Part shown: positions 25,767 through 37,771 of the stretch, piece after piece
Numbering within the stretch: the first letter of the stretch is position 1
Layout: every line of letters begins with the position of its first letter
Notes under the pieces: generated by a model
What the model was told of the DNA's origin: nothing
The model's database searches: none
What the model saw: only the letters and a program-made list of their open reading frames with translations
Position numbers and translations under genes: made by a program
DNA from: Rhytidiadelphus loreus
Lineage: Eukaryota > Streptophyta > Bryopsida > Hypnales > Hylocomiaceae
NCBI GenBank assembly: GCA_947034895.1
Contig: OX344763.1
Location: 36,827,025 to 36,891,024 of the forward strand
Length of the DNA stretch: 64,000 nt
Reading direction: 5' to 3'

Positions 25767-26494
25767 AAGGCCAAGCCAGAAGTTCTTCTTTTGAAGCTTG
25801 CCACTTGCCCAAATGCCCAATACTATATTACTACTGAGATTATTATAATCAAAACATCCCCTAATAATAAGTTAATTGTTTTCCTCCCTCCCTCCCTATT
25901 GTCTGTCCCCAGTGAGTGGTGGTACTGTATCCTGTCCTTTTACGTTTACTCCTCAGTGTATGCATTGTCCATTATAACAACTGGGCATTTTCCTCTGTAC
26001 CGCCCTTATTTTTCCCCCAGGGAGGGAAGGTACTTGGCCTTGATGGCATGGGGACTACGAACTTAACTTACTACAGCCGAGGCAGGCAGGCCGTCCTTCC
26101 TTCCTGGGCATCAGTCCCAGGCACACATCCCCGTTCCCGTTCCCCGTTCCCCGTTCCCCGTTCCCCGTTCCCATTCCATTCCATTCCAAGGGGAAGCCCA
26201 GCCCAGGGGACGGAAGGGAAGGGAGGCTCATTAGATTTGCGTGGATTCCTTCGTGGGAATGTGGGCGAAGCTTAGGTGCTGACGGGGCTCTGCACAACAC
26301 TCCTCGCCTCGCCTCTCCTCTGCTGCACACCGCAGACAAAACTCCTCCAAGACAAAACACTAAGCTTACCTTGCTCCACCTTTTAACAGGCTTGCGGGTG
26401 GGTCGCAGCTCACCACCCGGCTTGCAAACGGGATGGTTCTGCAAAATGCAGGCCAACTCACCACCCCCTTTTTGCAAGACGGGTGGTGATGCTC
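25767..26494. other. GC-richer island with heptanucleotide repeat, no supported gene
   Basis: It contains a CCCCGTT tandem array (about 26130-26187) running into CCATT pentamers. Overlapping ORFs on both strands (up to 158 codons on the minus strand) are artefacts of the repeat and base composition. It could be a promoter or leader region, but no start can be chosen. Confidence 0.4.
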
Positions 26495-26496
26495 TA

Positions 26497-26769
26497 AGGT
26501 GGGTACACTTAAAAGCGCCACTTATTGGCACTGTGTATAGTTACTGTTGTTAGGCTGATTAGATTTTGATTTAGTTGTGTGGGCAAGAACAAGCACATTC
26601 CAACGCACCAAGAAACATAAGATTTGAATATTGTATGCAAAAGTTATTAGCAGTCAAAGTCAGTTTCTGAAAGCGCCATCTACAACCTGTGAAGATGACT
26701 GATTTTAAGAATGTATACTTGTTCTAGATGGCGCTTTTAGGTCAGGTGCCATTTTAGGTGTACCTACCT
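26497..26769. mobile_element. TA-flanked MITE (Tc1/mariner-like)
   Basis: A 273-bp element with TIR AGGTRGGTACACYTAAAA and TA outside both ends (26495-26496 and 26770-26771). Inner inverted AAAGCGCCA blocks are also present. It is non-coding and includes GCAAAAGTTA (26637). Confidence 0.66.
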
Positions 26770-26920
26770 TAATACGCTTCATTAGGAAAAGGAAAAAGGA
26801 CCATTAACACGACCGACCTTATTAAAAATGGGAAATTACTAGGGATGGCCCTATAGCCCTAACTAATTCTTACTATAAGTTGTGTACTGTTTGCTTATTA
26901 GATTTGGGGGTGACATTTTT

Positions 26921-26978
26921 TTTTTGTGGTAACAAATGAAATGGAATTTCATTGCAAAAGAGACGAAACAATCCCGCT
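26921..26978 (-). repeat. LINE-like 3-prime tail relic
   Basis: The minus strand reads CAATGAAATTCCATTTCATT, then GTTACCAC and an A-run. It matches the tail phrase near 11296. The 5-prime end is truncated. Confidence 0.35.
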
Positions 26979-27073
26979 AGCCACAAGGTGTGACATTTTT
27001 CATTCACTTCACTTTGCATAAAAAAAATTGAATTGGAACTAGAATTGAAATTGGGGTAAAGTTTTGAAGTAGC

Positions 27074-27304
27074 TTAACCCCTTAAGCGCTCCGACGTCCA
27101 TATTATGGACGATGAATAAAGGGCTTGCAAAACGCTGTTTCATCCAACTACCTTCTCATTCGTCCAATGGAACACTTGAATCTTGAAAAGACAACCTTCT
27201 TTTATGCCCAGTTTCATGAAAGTTTGGTAAATGGTATTACTGTACAAAGATATAAGCAAAAATGTGCCAAAATTTGAAAAAGGATTGAGGTGTTAAGGGG
27301 TTAA
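27074..27304. mobile_element. TTAA element family C, copy 1
   Basis: A 231-bp element with TTAACCCCTTAA at the left end and TTAAGGGGTTAA at the right end, TTAA at both boundaries. The interior contains GACGTCCATATTATGGACG and GCAAAAATGTGCCAAAATTT. It is non-coding and closely related to the inverted copy at 48307. Confidence 0.76.
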
Positions 27305-29097
27305 GGGAGGCAACCCATTTCCAACCACGTAAGCAATTACTCGTACCTATTGCGTGGGATTCTTGAGTGGGGAAATTTTTCCATGTTCAAAAATAGAGTT
27401 TGGAAGGATTCCCCTAATTTTTCAGATTTTCTTATGTCAAAACATAACTACCATTAATTTTTTAGTTGAAGATTTTGTCTGACCCATATTGGTTGTATAT
27501 ATAGATCGACCAAGGGTTGGTTGCAACATCGAGAGACTTGTAGCCAATCATAATGCGCCACAACATCACCAGGAACTTTGCCATAACTTATCACCATTCA
27601 TCTCTACTACACAAAAAAGAGAGCACCCTACATTGTCAAAATGGGGTTGTTGTTGTTGTTCAAGAGTGGGTTGCTCGGGGGGTGCACTTAGTTCTACTAC
27701 AACAAACCACGTGCAAATAAGTGGTTTCTAATAAACTATAATTTCAATCTAAAATGTATGACCATTGTTTAATAATGACTATAGGTTTCTATTGTCGAAA
27801 TTTCCAACTTAAATAAAATATGAAATGATTTCTAGAAGAGGTTGAAAATGAACTAAAATGGCATGTTTTTCAACTCAAATAATTATAGAGAACACATTTA
27901 GATGACTGTTGAATCAATATTCAACTCAAAATGAGCTTTCAATAGATATTTTTTCTAGGAATTTTTTTTCTTATATACTATAGGGCCATGAAAGTTATTT
28001 TTCAGTTCTACAATGTATCTTTTTACTTCAAAAATTTGTAACTAATAATTATTACCAAATCAAAATATCAATAATTCAAAACATAAACTTTGAAAGTAAG
28101 AAAATCTATTCATATTTTTTTAATTTTGATTTATTTAAAATTCAAAAAGTATATAGGGGTTCAAAGTTTTGTTCGCATGTGATTTCTAATGGACACTCTG
28201 AGTGACCCCCCCCAAGGTGGGTTGGCTCTCATACTATCATGTTTAAGTTCTTTGGACCCACTGTAGGGAATTAGACCTCAAAAACACATAATTTGGAAAT
28301 GAGTGTTTTTCACAATTAGTGTTTTTTTCACAATCAAATTAAGTGATGTATGACATAACTTACCTATGTATATGGTAGAAAAGTTTTTTGTAATTTCAAT
28401 CATTAGATTGGAAGATAGAATTGCCCAGATGAAGTTCAATTTTTTTTTTAAGGATATGCATGGCTTCAACTTTGCACTCTGAAATTCCAAATGTTTATAG
28501 TAAATAGATCTAAATTTGATTGAAGGATAATTTCTTGTACACTTTAGACATATAAATCTAGTATCCTTCCACCAAATTTCACCGAAAGATAAGGTGAATT
28601 GATATATTTTTTTAAATATTAGAAGAAAGATGCATTGGATTGGAAAAAAAATTGATAAAAACTTTATCATTTAATAAAAGAAAATAGCAATTCTAGAGTA
28701 AAAAATATTGTAGTAACAAATTCACACCCTACATAATTTATTTAGTTTTTTAAATAACAAAAAATGAGCTGAAAAATGAACGTCATATGTTATTTCAGTT
28801 AGGATATGCCATAATTGTGAGCCATATAAAAAGCCTCATATCTTTCATCTCACTCATCAAAACAAAATCAATTCAATCTCCTTGTATACACAAGGACCTA
28901 TTCAACCATATTAAAAAAAACTATAAATTTAATTTATTTCTAGTTGCCCAATTTTGGTTTCTAGTAAAAGAAAACTTCCAACTTTTGATTTACAAGTCAT
29001 AATTCTATGATGTTTAATTTATACACCTCTTAAAAAAATTTAATTTGAAATTCTTAGATCTTACCCCAAAATATGAACATTAGAGGGGATTCAATTC
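27305..29097. other. AT-rich stretch without recognisable gene
   Basis: Short ORFs only. The longest, 130 codons minus at 28278-28670, is Lys/Ile/Phe-rich with no motif. Confidence 0.5.
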
Positions 29098-29400
29098 CTT
29101 TGGAGGGTTGTGAGTTCCCCTAGGTTGGGAACAACCCCGTTGTAGTGTGCAGTTGCTGCCTTACTTGGCATGGCGACTACCACGTCAATTTTTTATTTTT
29201 TTCAAAAAATAAAATAAAATATACTTGTTGTTTCATTTTCAAATTAAAGAAAAAATCTAATAGCGGCCATTTCCGGACTGTTGAGGGAACAATGCCGACA
29301 ACAGGTCTGAAACGGCCATGCTGACCCCCAAAATCTCTTCTCATGCAACCATAATATGGTCATGAGAAATTTTAGGAATTATCTTTCAATGCACAAAGCA
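29098..29400. repeat. Dispersed repeat I, copy 1
   Basis: It shares GGAGGG...TGAGTTCCC, ACGTCA, AAACGGCC and CTCATG blocks in the same order with 55738-56020. Its nature is unknown and no frame is open. Confidence 0.5.
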
Positions 29401-30236
29401 AATTTGAAAAAAATAAATGTTTCTATCTAAAATTCTACCACAAAAGATTGTACAAGATTGTCATGGGAATGTGTGGAAAATTATTTGGAATTGTTAACTA
29501 CATACTAGGAAAGATTATAGCATCTGCAGTTAGAAGGTCTTATTTATTTATTTATTTATTTATTTATTTCTATTTTGTCAATACAATCAACAAACTTGAA
29601 GTGAAAATTATGCACTATACATAGTATGTTAGATTTTTTTGATCATTCCATACTTCATCATGTTAGTTATATGCTTTCCATGTTTCAAAAGTTGAAGAGG
29701 AATTTACACATACTTCCTAAAGTAAGGTGCCCTATTTTATATATTTTTAACACACCGTTTAGTCAACATGGAGCACTTGGTGAAAGCAAAAGACTTTTAC
29801 TCATGTGAAGGCAAGGCCACCACATCCGATGGTGAAGGTTAGTATTCCCTACCAAATAATTAATTGAAGTTAGCAAACATAAGTAAGAAGATTCTTTTTA
29901 TTTCATATTAATTTTTTTGAATAATTAATTTCTCTCAAATTCCAACATTTGCTTTTAGAAGTACTTTTTGAAGATCCTAACCACTAGATACCATAAGTCC
30001 ACACCTTGTGTCAACTTTTCAAAAACATCCATTCAAAACCGACTTTGTAGTATATCCTACTTAAAATTTCCATTTGACCACTTCAAGATCAATTGTTAAA
30101 AGATAAAATAAATAAAAATCACCATCACTGTTTCTGGCCCATACAGAAAGATTCACGAGTTTTCAGACATCCACTGTCTGATGACGCAGTACTGGGAAAG
30201 TGGGAAACGTAAGCTTAAGATAGATTCTTTTTGTAA
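29401..30236. other. No recognisable gene; one tetranucleotide microsatellite
   Basis: (TTTA)7 lies at about 29541-29570. The rest is AT-rich without supported features. Confidence 0.6.
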
Positions 30237-30238
30237 AT

Positions 30239-30397
30239 GCGTAACTTACTTTCAAGAATGCGTAACTTACTTTCAAGAATGCGTAACTTACTTTCAAGAA
30301 TGCGTAACTTACTTTCAAGAATGCGTAACTTACTTTCAAGAATGCGTAACTTACTTTCAAGAATGCGTAACTTACTTTCAAGAATGCGTAACTTACT
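30239..30397. repeat. 21-bp tandem repeat, 8 copies
   Basis: The units start GCGTAACTTACTTTC at 30239 and every 21 bp to 30386; the last copy is partial. The full copies are identical. Since 21 is a multiple of three and the unit lacks stops in most frames, ORFs are open on both strands through it. These are not evidence of a gene. Confidence 0.95.
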
Positions 30398-31004
30398 CCT
30401 CAGCCATTCAAAGCTTGTGAGTTCAAAGTTAGCCGGTGGAATTGGGGAAAAAAAATCTGGTTGCAATTTGGAAACATCGGGGAAAAAATCAGTGAAAAAA
30501 TCTATACAAGTTTCTATTTGGAGTAAAAAAATAGAGAAAATAATCAGATTTGGTACTTGAAAATTAGTTGAATATGGGAATCAGAGGAAAATAGCTAGTA
30601 AAATTCAAAAAATATCCCTAAGAGTGAGTTGGTTATGCCTTTGTGCTTTTGTTAAGTTTATTGATCTAGAATACAATACATGGAGCACACTTGGTATCGT
30701 TCTCAAAGGTCGGTTTACCAAATTAAAAATGAGAATGTTGAATGTCTTGAGAAATCACAAGATAGAGTTGTTGAAGAGCACCAAAATGACTAGTTTATCA
30801 AATGAAAGAAAAAGTATTCAAATGAATGAAAATGTGCTCAATTGATGAAAAACCATTTATTTGAATGAAAATTTGAAATTCCAAAATACTAAAATTGGAG
30901 TATTCAACCCTAAGCTAATTTTTAAATAATTCATTTTGTTGACTATGTATTGGGACTAACCAAAGAGTGTGGTATTAGTGAACTCAAAGACACTAGATGA
31001 TCGA
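30398..31004. other. No recognisable gene
   Basis: AT-rich. Short Lys/Asn-rich ORFs only. Confidence 0.5.
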
Positions 31005-31278
31005 TGAATCCCTAAAATGCCCAAGGCAACATATTTGGGTGTTCACTAAACTTCAAAGCTATATACTTTACCAAAACACTATTATTGGTAGTTATTTTTG
31101 GGATTGAATATCCTTAAAAGTTTATTTTAAGCATGAAAAAGTCAACTTTGAAAAAAAATTGTTCATCATTTTTGTATCGAAGGATTTGTGCAACGGTGTC
31201 CATTGCAAATCTTGATTTTTTAGTGCTAAAGGCTCACTGAGTTTAGTGTTGATTAAACTTCTCACATTTAGGGGTTAA
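31005..31278. mobile_element. TTAA element family D, copy 1
   Basis: The left end TGAATCCCTAAAATGCCC is a slightly decayed TTAA end; the right end CATTTAGGGGTTAA is intact with TTAA at 31275-31278. The interior GTCCATTGCAAATCTTGATT block recurs inverted in the copy at 53169. Non-coding, 274 bp. Confidence 0.6.
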
Positions 31279-32091
31279 GAGTCTCGACAAAAAAAAGAAA
31301 TTAATTTCAAAGTTTTTCCGAGTTAGAAAATTAGAAAAATGACTTGTCCTTTTATTTTAGTTTGTGGCAACGGCACACACTAGTGTACAGTACAATGGAC
31401 AATTATTATTATGACTACGGTTACTGTACCATCCACTGCACTGTACGTTTCTTTTGCAAACTGTGAAACAAAAAAACAAAAAAAAACCAATGGCTCATTT
31501 CCATCAGATGGATCAGAAAGGAAGATGCTTTTCATTGGTTGTAGATTCAGTTCGAAAAGAAAAAGAAAAAGAAAAAAAGAAAAAAAGAAAAAAAACTCGG
31601 TGTCTGTCGACCCACCAACAGTGTGTGTGTCTGAGTGAGTGGTTCTGCGCAGTCCCCGCAAGCACTGCACGCAGTCAGAGCTCCGTCCGTCAGGTCTTGA
31701 CTTCAGTTCGACTTAACTTACTGCAATCAATAATAACTTAAAAACAGACCCAGTGTCGATTGGATTCATTTATTTCAGGAAATGGTTTTTAAAAATATAA
31801 ATAAATAAATAAATAAAAATAAAAACTATTTGAAACATCATACTATATACTGGCTAACTTCTTAGCCAATGGAGGACCTACAGCTACAGCACTCCCCCTT
31901 CTCTCCAGTTGACTGAAATGCCGTGTTGTAGAGTAGGCCTGTAGAGTAGGCTCTCTATTCTATTGTACTGTACTGTAGTGGGAATAATCCCTGAACACAG
32001 AAACCGTATATACGGATATCGTCCAAGCTGGCAGTCAGACGACTTTGCGCTGTGGCAGACAAAAAAACAACTGAGGTCAGGTGGGTACACG
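31279..32091. other. GC-richer island, no supported gene
   Basis: It contains an A-rich GAAAAA tract (31555-31595), an (AAAT)n tract at about 31795-31820 and several TACTGTAC-like palindromes. Overlapping ORFs on both strands lack domains. Confidence 0.4.
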
Positions 32092-32330
32092 CAAAAGCGC
32101 ACCCTGGCATCATCATTCCGTGTACATCTCCGAAACCCAACATGTACGTCTGGGGAAGAAACGATTGTTGAACATCTACCAAAGAAAAACGCTTGGACAC
32201 CGCTTCATAACTTTTGCAATCTGGTAGCCAAGTGTTGTAACGTCCTTTGGTGCATTGGAACCTCCTTTCACTTGCCAATAAGAGAATAGATGAAAATTTT
32301 GATCACTCTAATAGCTAGGCAAAGTAGCAA
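32092..32330. repeat. Dispersed repeat H-like, copy 2
   Basis: It starts near AGGTGGGTACACGCAAAAGC, resembling the TIR of the element at 26497. It contains CTTCATAACTTTTGCA (from 32203) and matches 25183-25435. The 108-codon ORF at 31963-32289 runs through it and is incidental. Confidence 0.55.
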
Positions 32331-32591
32331 AAAGGTGGCGGATGGGGGGTATCCACTTTATAATGTAGCCAAAAGTTGAACTATGAAATTTCCCGCCAAA
32401 GTGTTTTATGTTTTGCTTTCTTAGCATTTGTTGGTTGTGCATGTCTTTAGGATTGTTAACCACTGAGTGCTCAAACTAAATATAGTAATATCACTTTTTT
32501 TAAATCATAATGAATAGTTATGATTGTTCGAAAATATCTACATCATTGATCATGTAGAGAACTCTTTCTCCTTTTCCATTGATATATTATA

Positions 32592-33134
32592 CTCCCTTCG
32601 TCTCAAAATAATCTTCCTATTGGCCTTGAGTTTTGTACCTGAATGATCTTCCTATTGCACTTTATGACGTCAAGGTTAGGTCAAATTTGGCTTTCGATTG
32701 CTATATTGGACCAAAAAAACAACTCCGAGTAGGCGTTCCCCCTTCATCCATGCAATCATCAATAAAAAAACAAATGAAATTATTGAAGTGGTCAATCAAC
32801 ATTATTTGTTTCTTATTTTTACATCTCTTTGAGTGTTGCCCAATTGAAGGAGATGAAGCTTTGGGAGGTGGTACAAAGGTCCATATATGGTCTTGGGCCC
32901 ACACTAAGTACCTACAAAATGACACCTCATGCTCAACAATTAAATGCCCCCAAAATTATACTTTTCAATATTCTAGAACTAAATTTTGAAAAGGGTTCTG
33001 AAACTCAAAGTTTCTAAGATGTAAGGAGTGCACCAAAATCTACTTACTACACAAAAAGGATTTTTTAAATGTTATTTTTAGCCTTAATCCGGGACATTTT
33101 GTTGAATAGGAAAATCATTTTGAGATGGAGGGAG
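32592..33134. mobile_element. Stowaway-like MITE (Tc1/mariner), 543 bp
   Basis: The left TIR is CTCCCTTCGTCTCAAAAT and the right TIR is the complement of CTCCCTCCATCTCAAAAT. TA lies outside both ends (32590-32591 and 33135-33136). CTCCCTCCGTC-type ends with TA targets define Stowaway elements in plants. A second CTTCCTATTG phrase inside the left end is duplicated (32610 and 32648). ORFs inside are incidental. Confidence 0.85.
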
Positions 33135-33136
33135 TA

Positions 33137-33620
33137 TCATTTTGCTTGAAGCCTTATCAATGAATATTATTTGAATATAATATACATTTGAAAACATTTA
33201 GCATCCTTTGAGTAAATGGTTGAGCACTTTGAGTATAATCTTCTAATAATTTAAAATAGAAATAGAATATTCATTTTAATTTGTTAATAATAAGTAATAT
33301 TGACTAAGTTGAGATATCATATAGAGCATTCTTTTGTCTCTCCATTGATATGATTCCCAATTTCCTTTAAACTTATTCAATGAATATCAATTGCACGAAG
33401 TGGAGTTTTCGAAACTTTCGTCATTCACCCAATAAAGATCGAGCATTCAGAAGTCATTGTTGTAATGGCATTTAGATTAAAATTGGTTTAGTTGGTATTT
33501 TCAATGTATTGGCAAATATTAATTCTACAATGACAACTCAAATGCCATGTCTAAACCCCAATATCTATTTTGGAGTCATTTTTGTCTTTCCTTTCTTCTA
33601 CATTTGGACACTTTAAGAAC
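33137..33620. other. No recognisable gene
   Basis: AT-rich filler between two transposable elements. Confidence 0.5.
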
Positions 33621-34737
33621 ATGGTTGCTATTTTGTGAGCCTGTAAGCATATAATTTTTTAGAGTTTCCATCAAAAAAATTTGGTCAAAATTTATTATTT
33701 TTTATAAATTGTAGTAACTATTACCATGAACCTATTAGTGTGAATCTATTACCGTGGTCCTTTGAACAACCTTGATGTGCTATTTATTAGACTTTGCTGA
33801 ATTTTAAGAAGAAGAAATATCGGTTATTAATTAAGATTTGTTTGAAATCGACTGAGGTTGTTGCATTGAGATTATAATCACTCCCCTCTTGTTGCTTGGG
33901 TCTCCTCGACGCTAAGGGGAGACCCCTTGGAGTAGAAAAAAAAAGTTTTTTTTTTCCCTTTAATTTTTTAATTTTTTTTCTTGCTATAAGGGGACTTCCC
34001 TCAGCACCGAGGGGACACAAGCAACAAGAAGGGAGTGATTAACAAAACAACCATTTGATCAATAAATAGAAGAGTTGGACCCTTGGAGGTCCTATAAGAG
34101 GACAATGATCAACTAATCAACAATTTGGTGTAATTGAGCTCATTCCTTACAAAAATAATCCTTGTCAACCAAATATTTTCTTCCAAAATCTTAACAAGTC
34201 CAATTACCAATACATCAAGGTAGAAGTGTAGGTTCCTCCCATTGGCCTTGAAAGGACCCATGCTACTACAAGATAGTAGTTCTTGTCAACGATTTTTTTT
34301 CTAAAATCTAAACAAGTCCAATAACAATGCATCAAAAGAATTTTTTTGGTATTTTCTTATTAGCTCCAAAAGGATTCACATTGATATAGGTCACTGATCA
34401 ACGAATATTCTATACAAACTTATTTCCATCTCCATTCATCTTTCACATCAATTAAGTTCATCATTTTCAAAATATAAACTTCTAATATTTTAGACAACAT
34501 TGAAAATTATAATTTTCATGTGGATTCTACATAACCACGGTAATAGGTCTACAGTAATAGGTCCATAGTAATAGGTACTAAAATTTACTAAAAATAGTAA
34601 ATTTTGGCCAAATTTTTAGATGAAGTCTATTATTAAGTTTTCTTGTGCTTCTTCAAATTTTTAAGCTCAAGGCTCACATAATCCCTACTCAATGCTCATA
34701 GACTCATGCTCACAAGCTCACAAAATAGCACCGTTGC
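33621..34737. mobile_element. Large family-E-related TIR element with nested MITE
   Basis: The outer ends are inverted: TGCTATTTTGTGAGC near 33626 and its complement near 34712-34733. A second pair of arms of about 95 bp (33671-33770 and 34535-34630) carries CCTATTAC / GTAATAGG phrases. The end TGCTA...GTGAGC resembles the GCTAGCATGTGAGC end of family E. It hosts the foldback element at 33875. No coding region. Confidence 0.55.
33875..34041. mobile_element. Foldback MITE nested in the 33621 element
   Basis: 167 bp with arms of about 50 bp: TAATCACTCCCCTCTTGTTG from 33875, with a complement ending at 34041 that differs at scattered positions. The A/T-rich loop region lies around 33936-33982. 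No TSD could be defined. Confidence 0.62.
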
Positions 34738-35545
34738 TTTAATAATCATCAAAGAGGTTTTCAAGAGCCAAATATAATATTAAAAATTAAAAACATTAAA
34801 AACAGTTGGAATTTTTTGTTTCTAAAACCTCCATAGTATCAAACCTTTAGTCCATTGGTAGGTGAATAGTGTAGATTGCACAACACTAGAGGCCAAGGTA
34901 TAAGGTTATGATTGTGGCATTCAATTTTATATCAAAATGCAATTGAATACCACCTTCATATTAAAGTTGGAAAAAGGTTAATTGAGACTAGATTAGTAAG
35001 TGAATTTTTTTCATTCACTAATATTCTTAGTAAGGTTCGTTGGATGCACATATTGCAAATTTAAACTCACTTTTCAAAGTTAATGTAAACCTTGAAGAAA
35101 TTTTACCTAATTGATACAGTCCCTAGAATCTTAATCCCTACATGTCCCCGCATCCTCAAAGTGGATGCCCCTAGCTCAAACTTGATAGGAACTTTCAAAA
35201 TATATATTTTTGGCTTTGATTTAAACTTAAAAAATGTAGCCTAATATAGGACATCTCTTCTCCATTTCAGAAATTTGGAAAAATCCAAAGACCCGATGAG
35301 TTATAACAATTGGAAACTCCATGTGTTATTATAAAATATTATTTCTCATTTTAACCTTCATTATTGGTCCAAGATCCCAAAGTATTTTAATATTTTATGT
35401 GTAAATCATACTTTTAAAAATTACAATAATTTGAACTTTTTTGACCAAAAATTCTAAAGGAATCAACATCTACAGAAGAAGTGAATATTCAAACATGAAA
35501 TTTATCACATTTTTATCAATCAAATTTACAAAGACTTGATTTACC
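34738..35545. other. No recognisable gene
   Basis: AT-rich. No TIR, domain or tandem repeat is seen. Confidence 0.5.
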
Positions 35546-36476
35546 TTAACCCCTAAAGGACCATTTTTCCTTTGGGGGACAAATGCGTTTTCAGGCAGAT
35601 ACCTACGGGCTGAATTTTTCTCCTGTTTTTTTGAAATTTTTTTTGGAGGTAGAAAAGTTGATAAGCTTCGTGGGAATATAATTTTTTTCAAAATCGGTGC
35701 CTGGGAACAATAGTTATGACCAAGTAAGCTCAAACAAGGGGATGGCGGGCAGCTCGGGCAGCCCAAAAAAATGGAAAAAAATTTGAATTTTCTTTTTAAT
35801 ATTATTTTTTCTCATAGATTATATTTTTGTCTATCTGGAAAGCTTTGATTCATTTCATTTGGATATGTTATGAGAAAGTTATGGACATTCTTGTTTTTTG
35901 GGCAATTAGAGCATCTTCTTGAAAAAAATAACTTGTAGGATTCATTTCTGAATGCAATTTTTCAAATTTTTCAATTCTTTTTTTTTTTACATGGTTTGAT
36001 TTACTTGCTAGAACAATCTCACCATTGGGATTAGTGCATTTTAATTCCATCTAAAACATATGAATATTTTAGATTTTCCTTCTATCTCATACCTACTTCT
36101 ACTTAACAATTTTTTTGAGAATGATAATTCATTTTTTTTCATTTTTTTTTTACCCAAACTCTCAACTCAATTCTCCACTATAAAAGTTTAAAGCTCAAAA
36201 CTCTGTAGTGAAAAAATTTTAAGTTAAAAATGTTCAGAGTCAAAAAATCTAGTCCCGCAATGTGCTGAAAAACTTGTTTTTTCCACTTTAAACGCAAGTA
36301 TCTTGCAATCTAAGTAGTCAAAAATTATGAAATTTTTTCCACACTCTCATACTATTTAGATGTAAGATCCTATGGTTAGATATGAAAAAAAAAAAATGTT
36401 TCAATTTTTCTTACTCCTTGTTATAGGTATGGCAGTTTTGAGTGCAGAGAAAAGACCTTGGTCCTTTAGGGGTTAA
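35546..36476. mobile_element. TTAA element family A, full-length copy, inverted
   Basis: 931 bp. The left end is TTAACCCCTAAAGGACC and the right end GGTCCTTTAGGGGTTAA, giving perfect 17-bp TIRs including TTAA. The internal order is reversed relative to the copy at 21066; the AATAGTTATGACC motif is near the left end here. Non-coding. Confidence 0.78.
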
Positions 36477-36992
36477 TAGTATTGATTTGAATGAAGGACA
36501 TCATCAAAAGTGTTTTGCATAGAACCCCACCCGCAAGAAATCTTGAAAATTTTCACATTATTCTCTGGGGCTACTTTGACCTCTTGGAGCCAAATTTCAA
36601 ATAAATAAATTATATTTAGCAATTATTTTCTTATTATTAGTTTAAAAATTATAACAATTACACCTTATTACAAAACTCATGGAGTTTTTACATTGATCAA
36701 GTCACATACTTTGATGTTAAAAAAATTGAATTTCAGAAATCATTTAAAAAACAAACTTCAATTAAGAAACAAAGTTTGACCAATGGAATTGATCTTTTTA
36801 GGGTTAAAGATTTAATTTTATAATTTTTATAATCCCAGGCTACTCTCTTATGCATTTAGCATATTGTCTTGAACAAATAAATGAGCTCTTCATTTGTGAA
36901 TGCCATTCAAAATAAAATTGGAGTTCTTCTTCTTGTAAACCACCAATATCATTAGTCTAATTGATTAGGAACATGAATTGTGAAAGACTAAA

Positions 36993-37771
36993 TTAACCTT
37001 CAAAACCCTAAGGTATGATTTGGGACAAGTTCTTCTTGGTGCAATGTTTGTTGGATTTTTGTGCAATTTTTATCAAAGGTGTGTTTCATTACTATCTTGA
37101 TGCCTAGAAAATTTTATAACAATCTAAGTCGCAATAAAAAGTTATGCGCCAAAAGGTAATTATGTAAGTCAAAATCATGTGCTTGTATGCCTTTCAACTT
37201 TTGGGGATCATATTATCAATCATGCATAAAAAGAATTTAGATCAATGGACCTATCTATCATGACTACCCGAAACTACCCCTATATTGGGGGAAAAAATGA
37301 CCTTTTAAGGCATGACTTTTTAACTGCAACTTAGATTTTCATAAAAAAATTTAGGCGTCAATCTAGCAGTGAACCACACCTCTAGTCAAAATTTCACAAA
37401 AATCGAACAAATAATGCACTGTGAAGGGCCTACCCCCAAATGATAAATGACCTAAAACCATGCCCATGGGCTTTAAAAGTAGCTACCTGAGCTGCCCAAA
37501 TGTGAAGGGCTTACCCCCAAATGATAAATGACCTAAAACCATGCCCATGGGCTTTAAAAGTAGCTACCTGAGCTGCCCAAAAAAGTTTAGTGCAGCATAA
37601 CTTTTGATCCGGACACCCAATCGGAAAAAAAAATTAGTTTTTATACTAAGGATGTATATGTTTCCATGTTGTATTTAAATTTTATGAACATCTGACCAAA
37701 AATGACTTTGTAGGAACCTACCCAAGATTTCTTGTGTATGTCAAACGGACACTTGGTCCTTGAGGGGTTAA
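36993..37771. mobile_element. TTAA element (A-related), decayed left end
   Basis: The right end is CTTGGTCCTTGAGGGGTTAA (to 37771). The probable left end is TTAACCTTCAAAACCCTAAG (36993). The interior has GCATAACTTTTGATCCGG (37595) and an 81-bp tandem duplication. Confidence 0.52.
37421..37582. repeat. 81-bp tandem duplication
   Basis: Two copies, 37421-37501 and 37502-37582, differ by one base (C at 37430, T at 37511). This indicates a recent duplication inside the surrounding element. Confidence 0.92.

Noticed and set aside
26055..26531. 158-codon minus-strand ORF
   Set aside because: Its Gly/Arg/Asn-rich core is the translated CCCCGTT repeat, and the rest has no domain.
28278..28670. 130-codon minus-strand ORF
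   Set aside because: Lys/Ile/Phe-rich translation of AT-rich DNA; no domain.
30163..30560. Repetitive-peptide ORFs on both strands
   Set aside because: They arise from a stop-free 21-bp repeat; no promoter or domain supports a gene.
31963..32289. 108-codon plus-strand ORF
   Set aside because: Its second half is dispersed repeat H, and a similar peptide appears at 25307 for the same reason.
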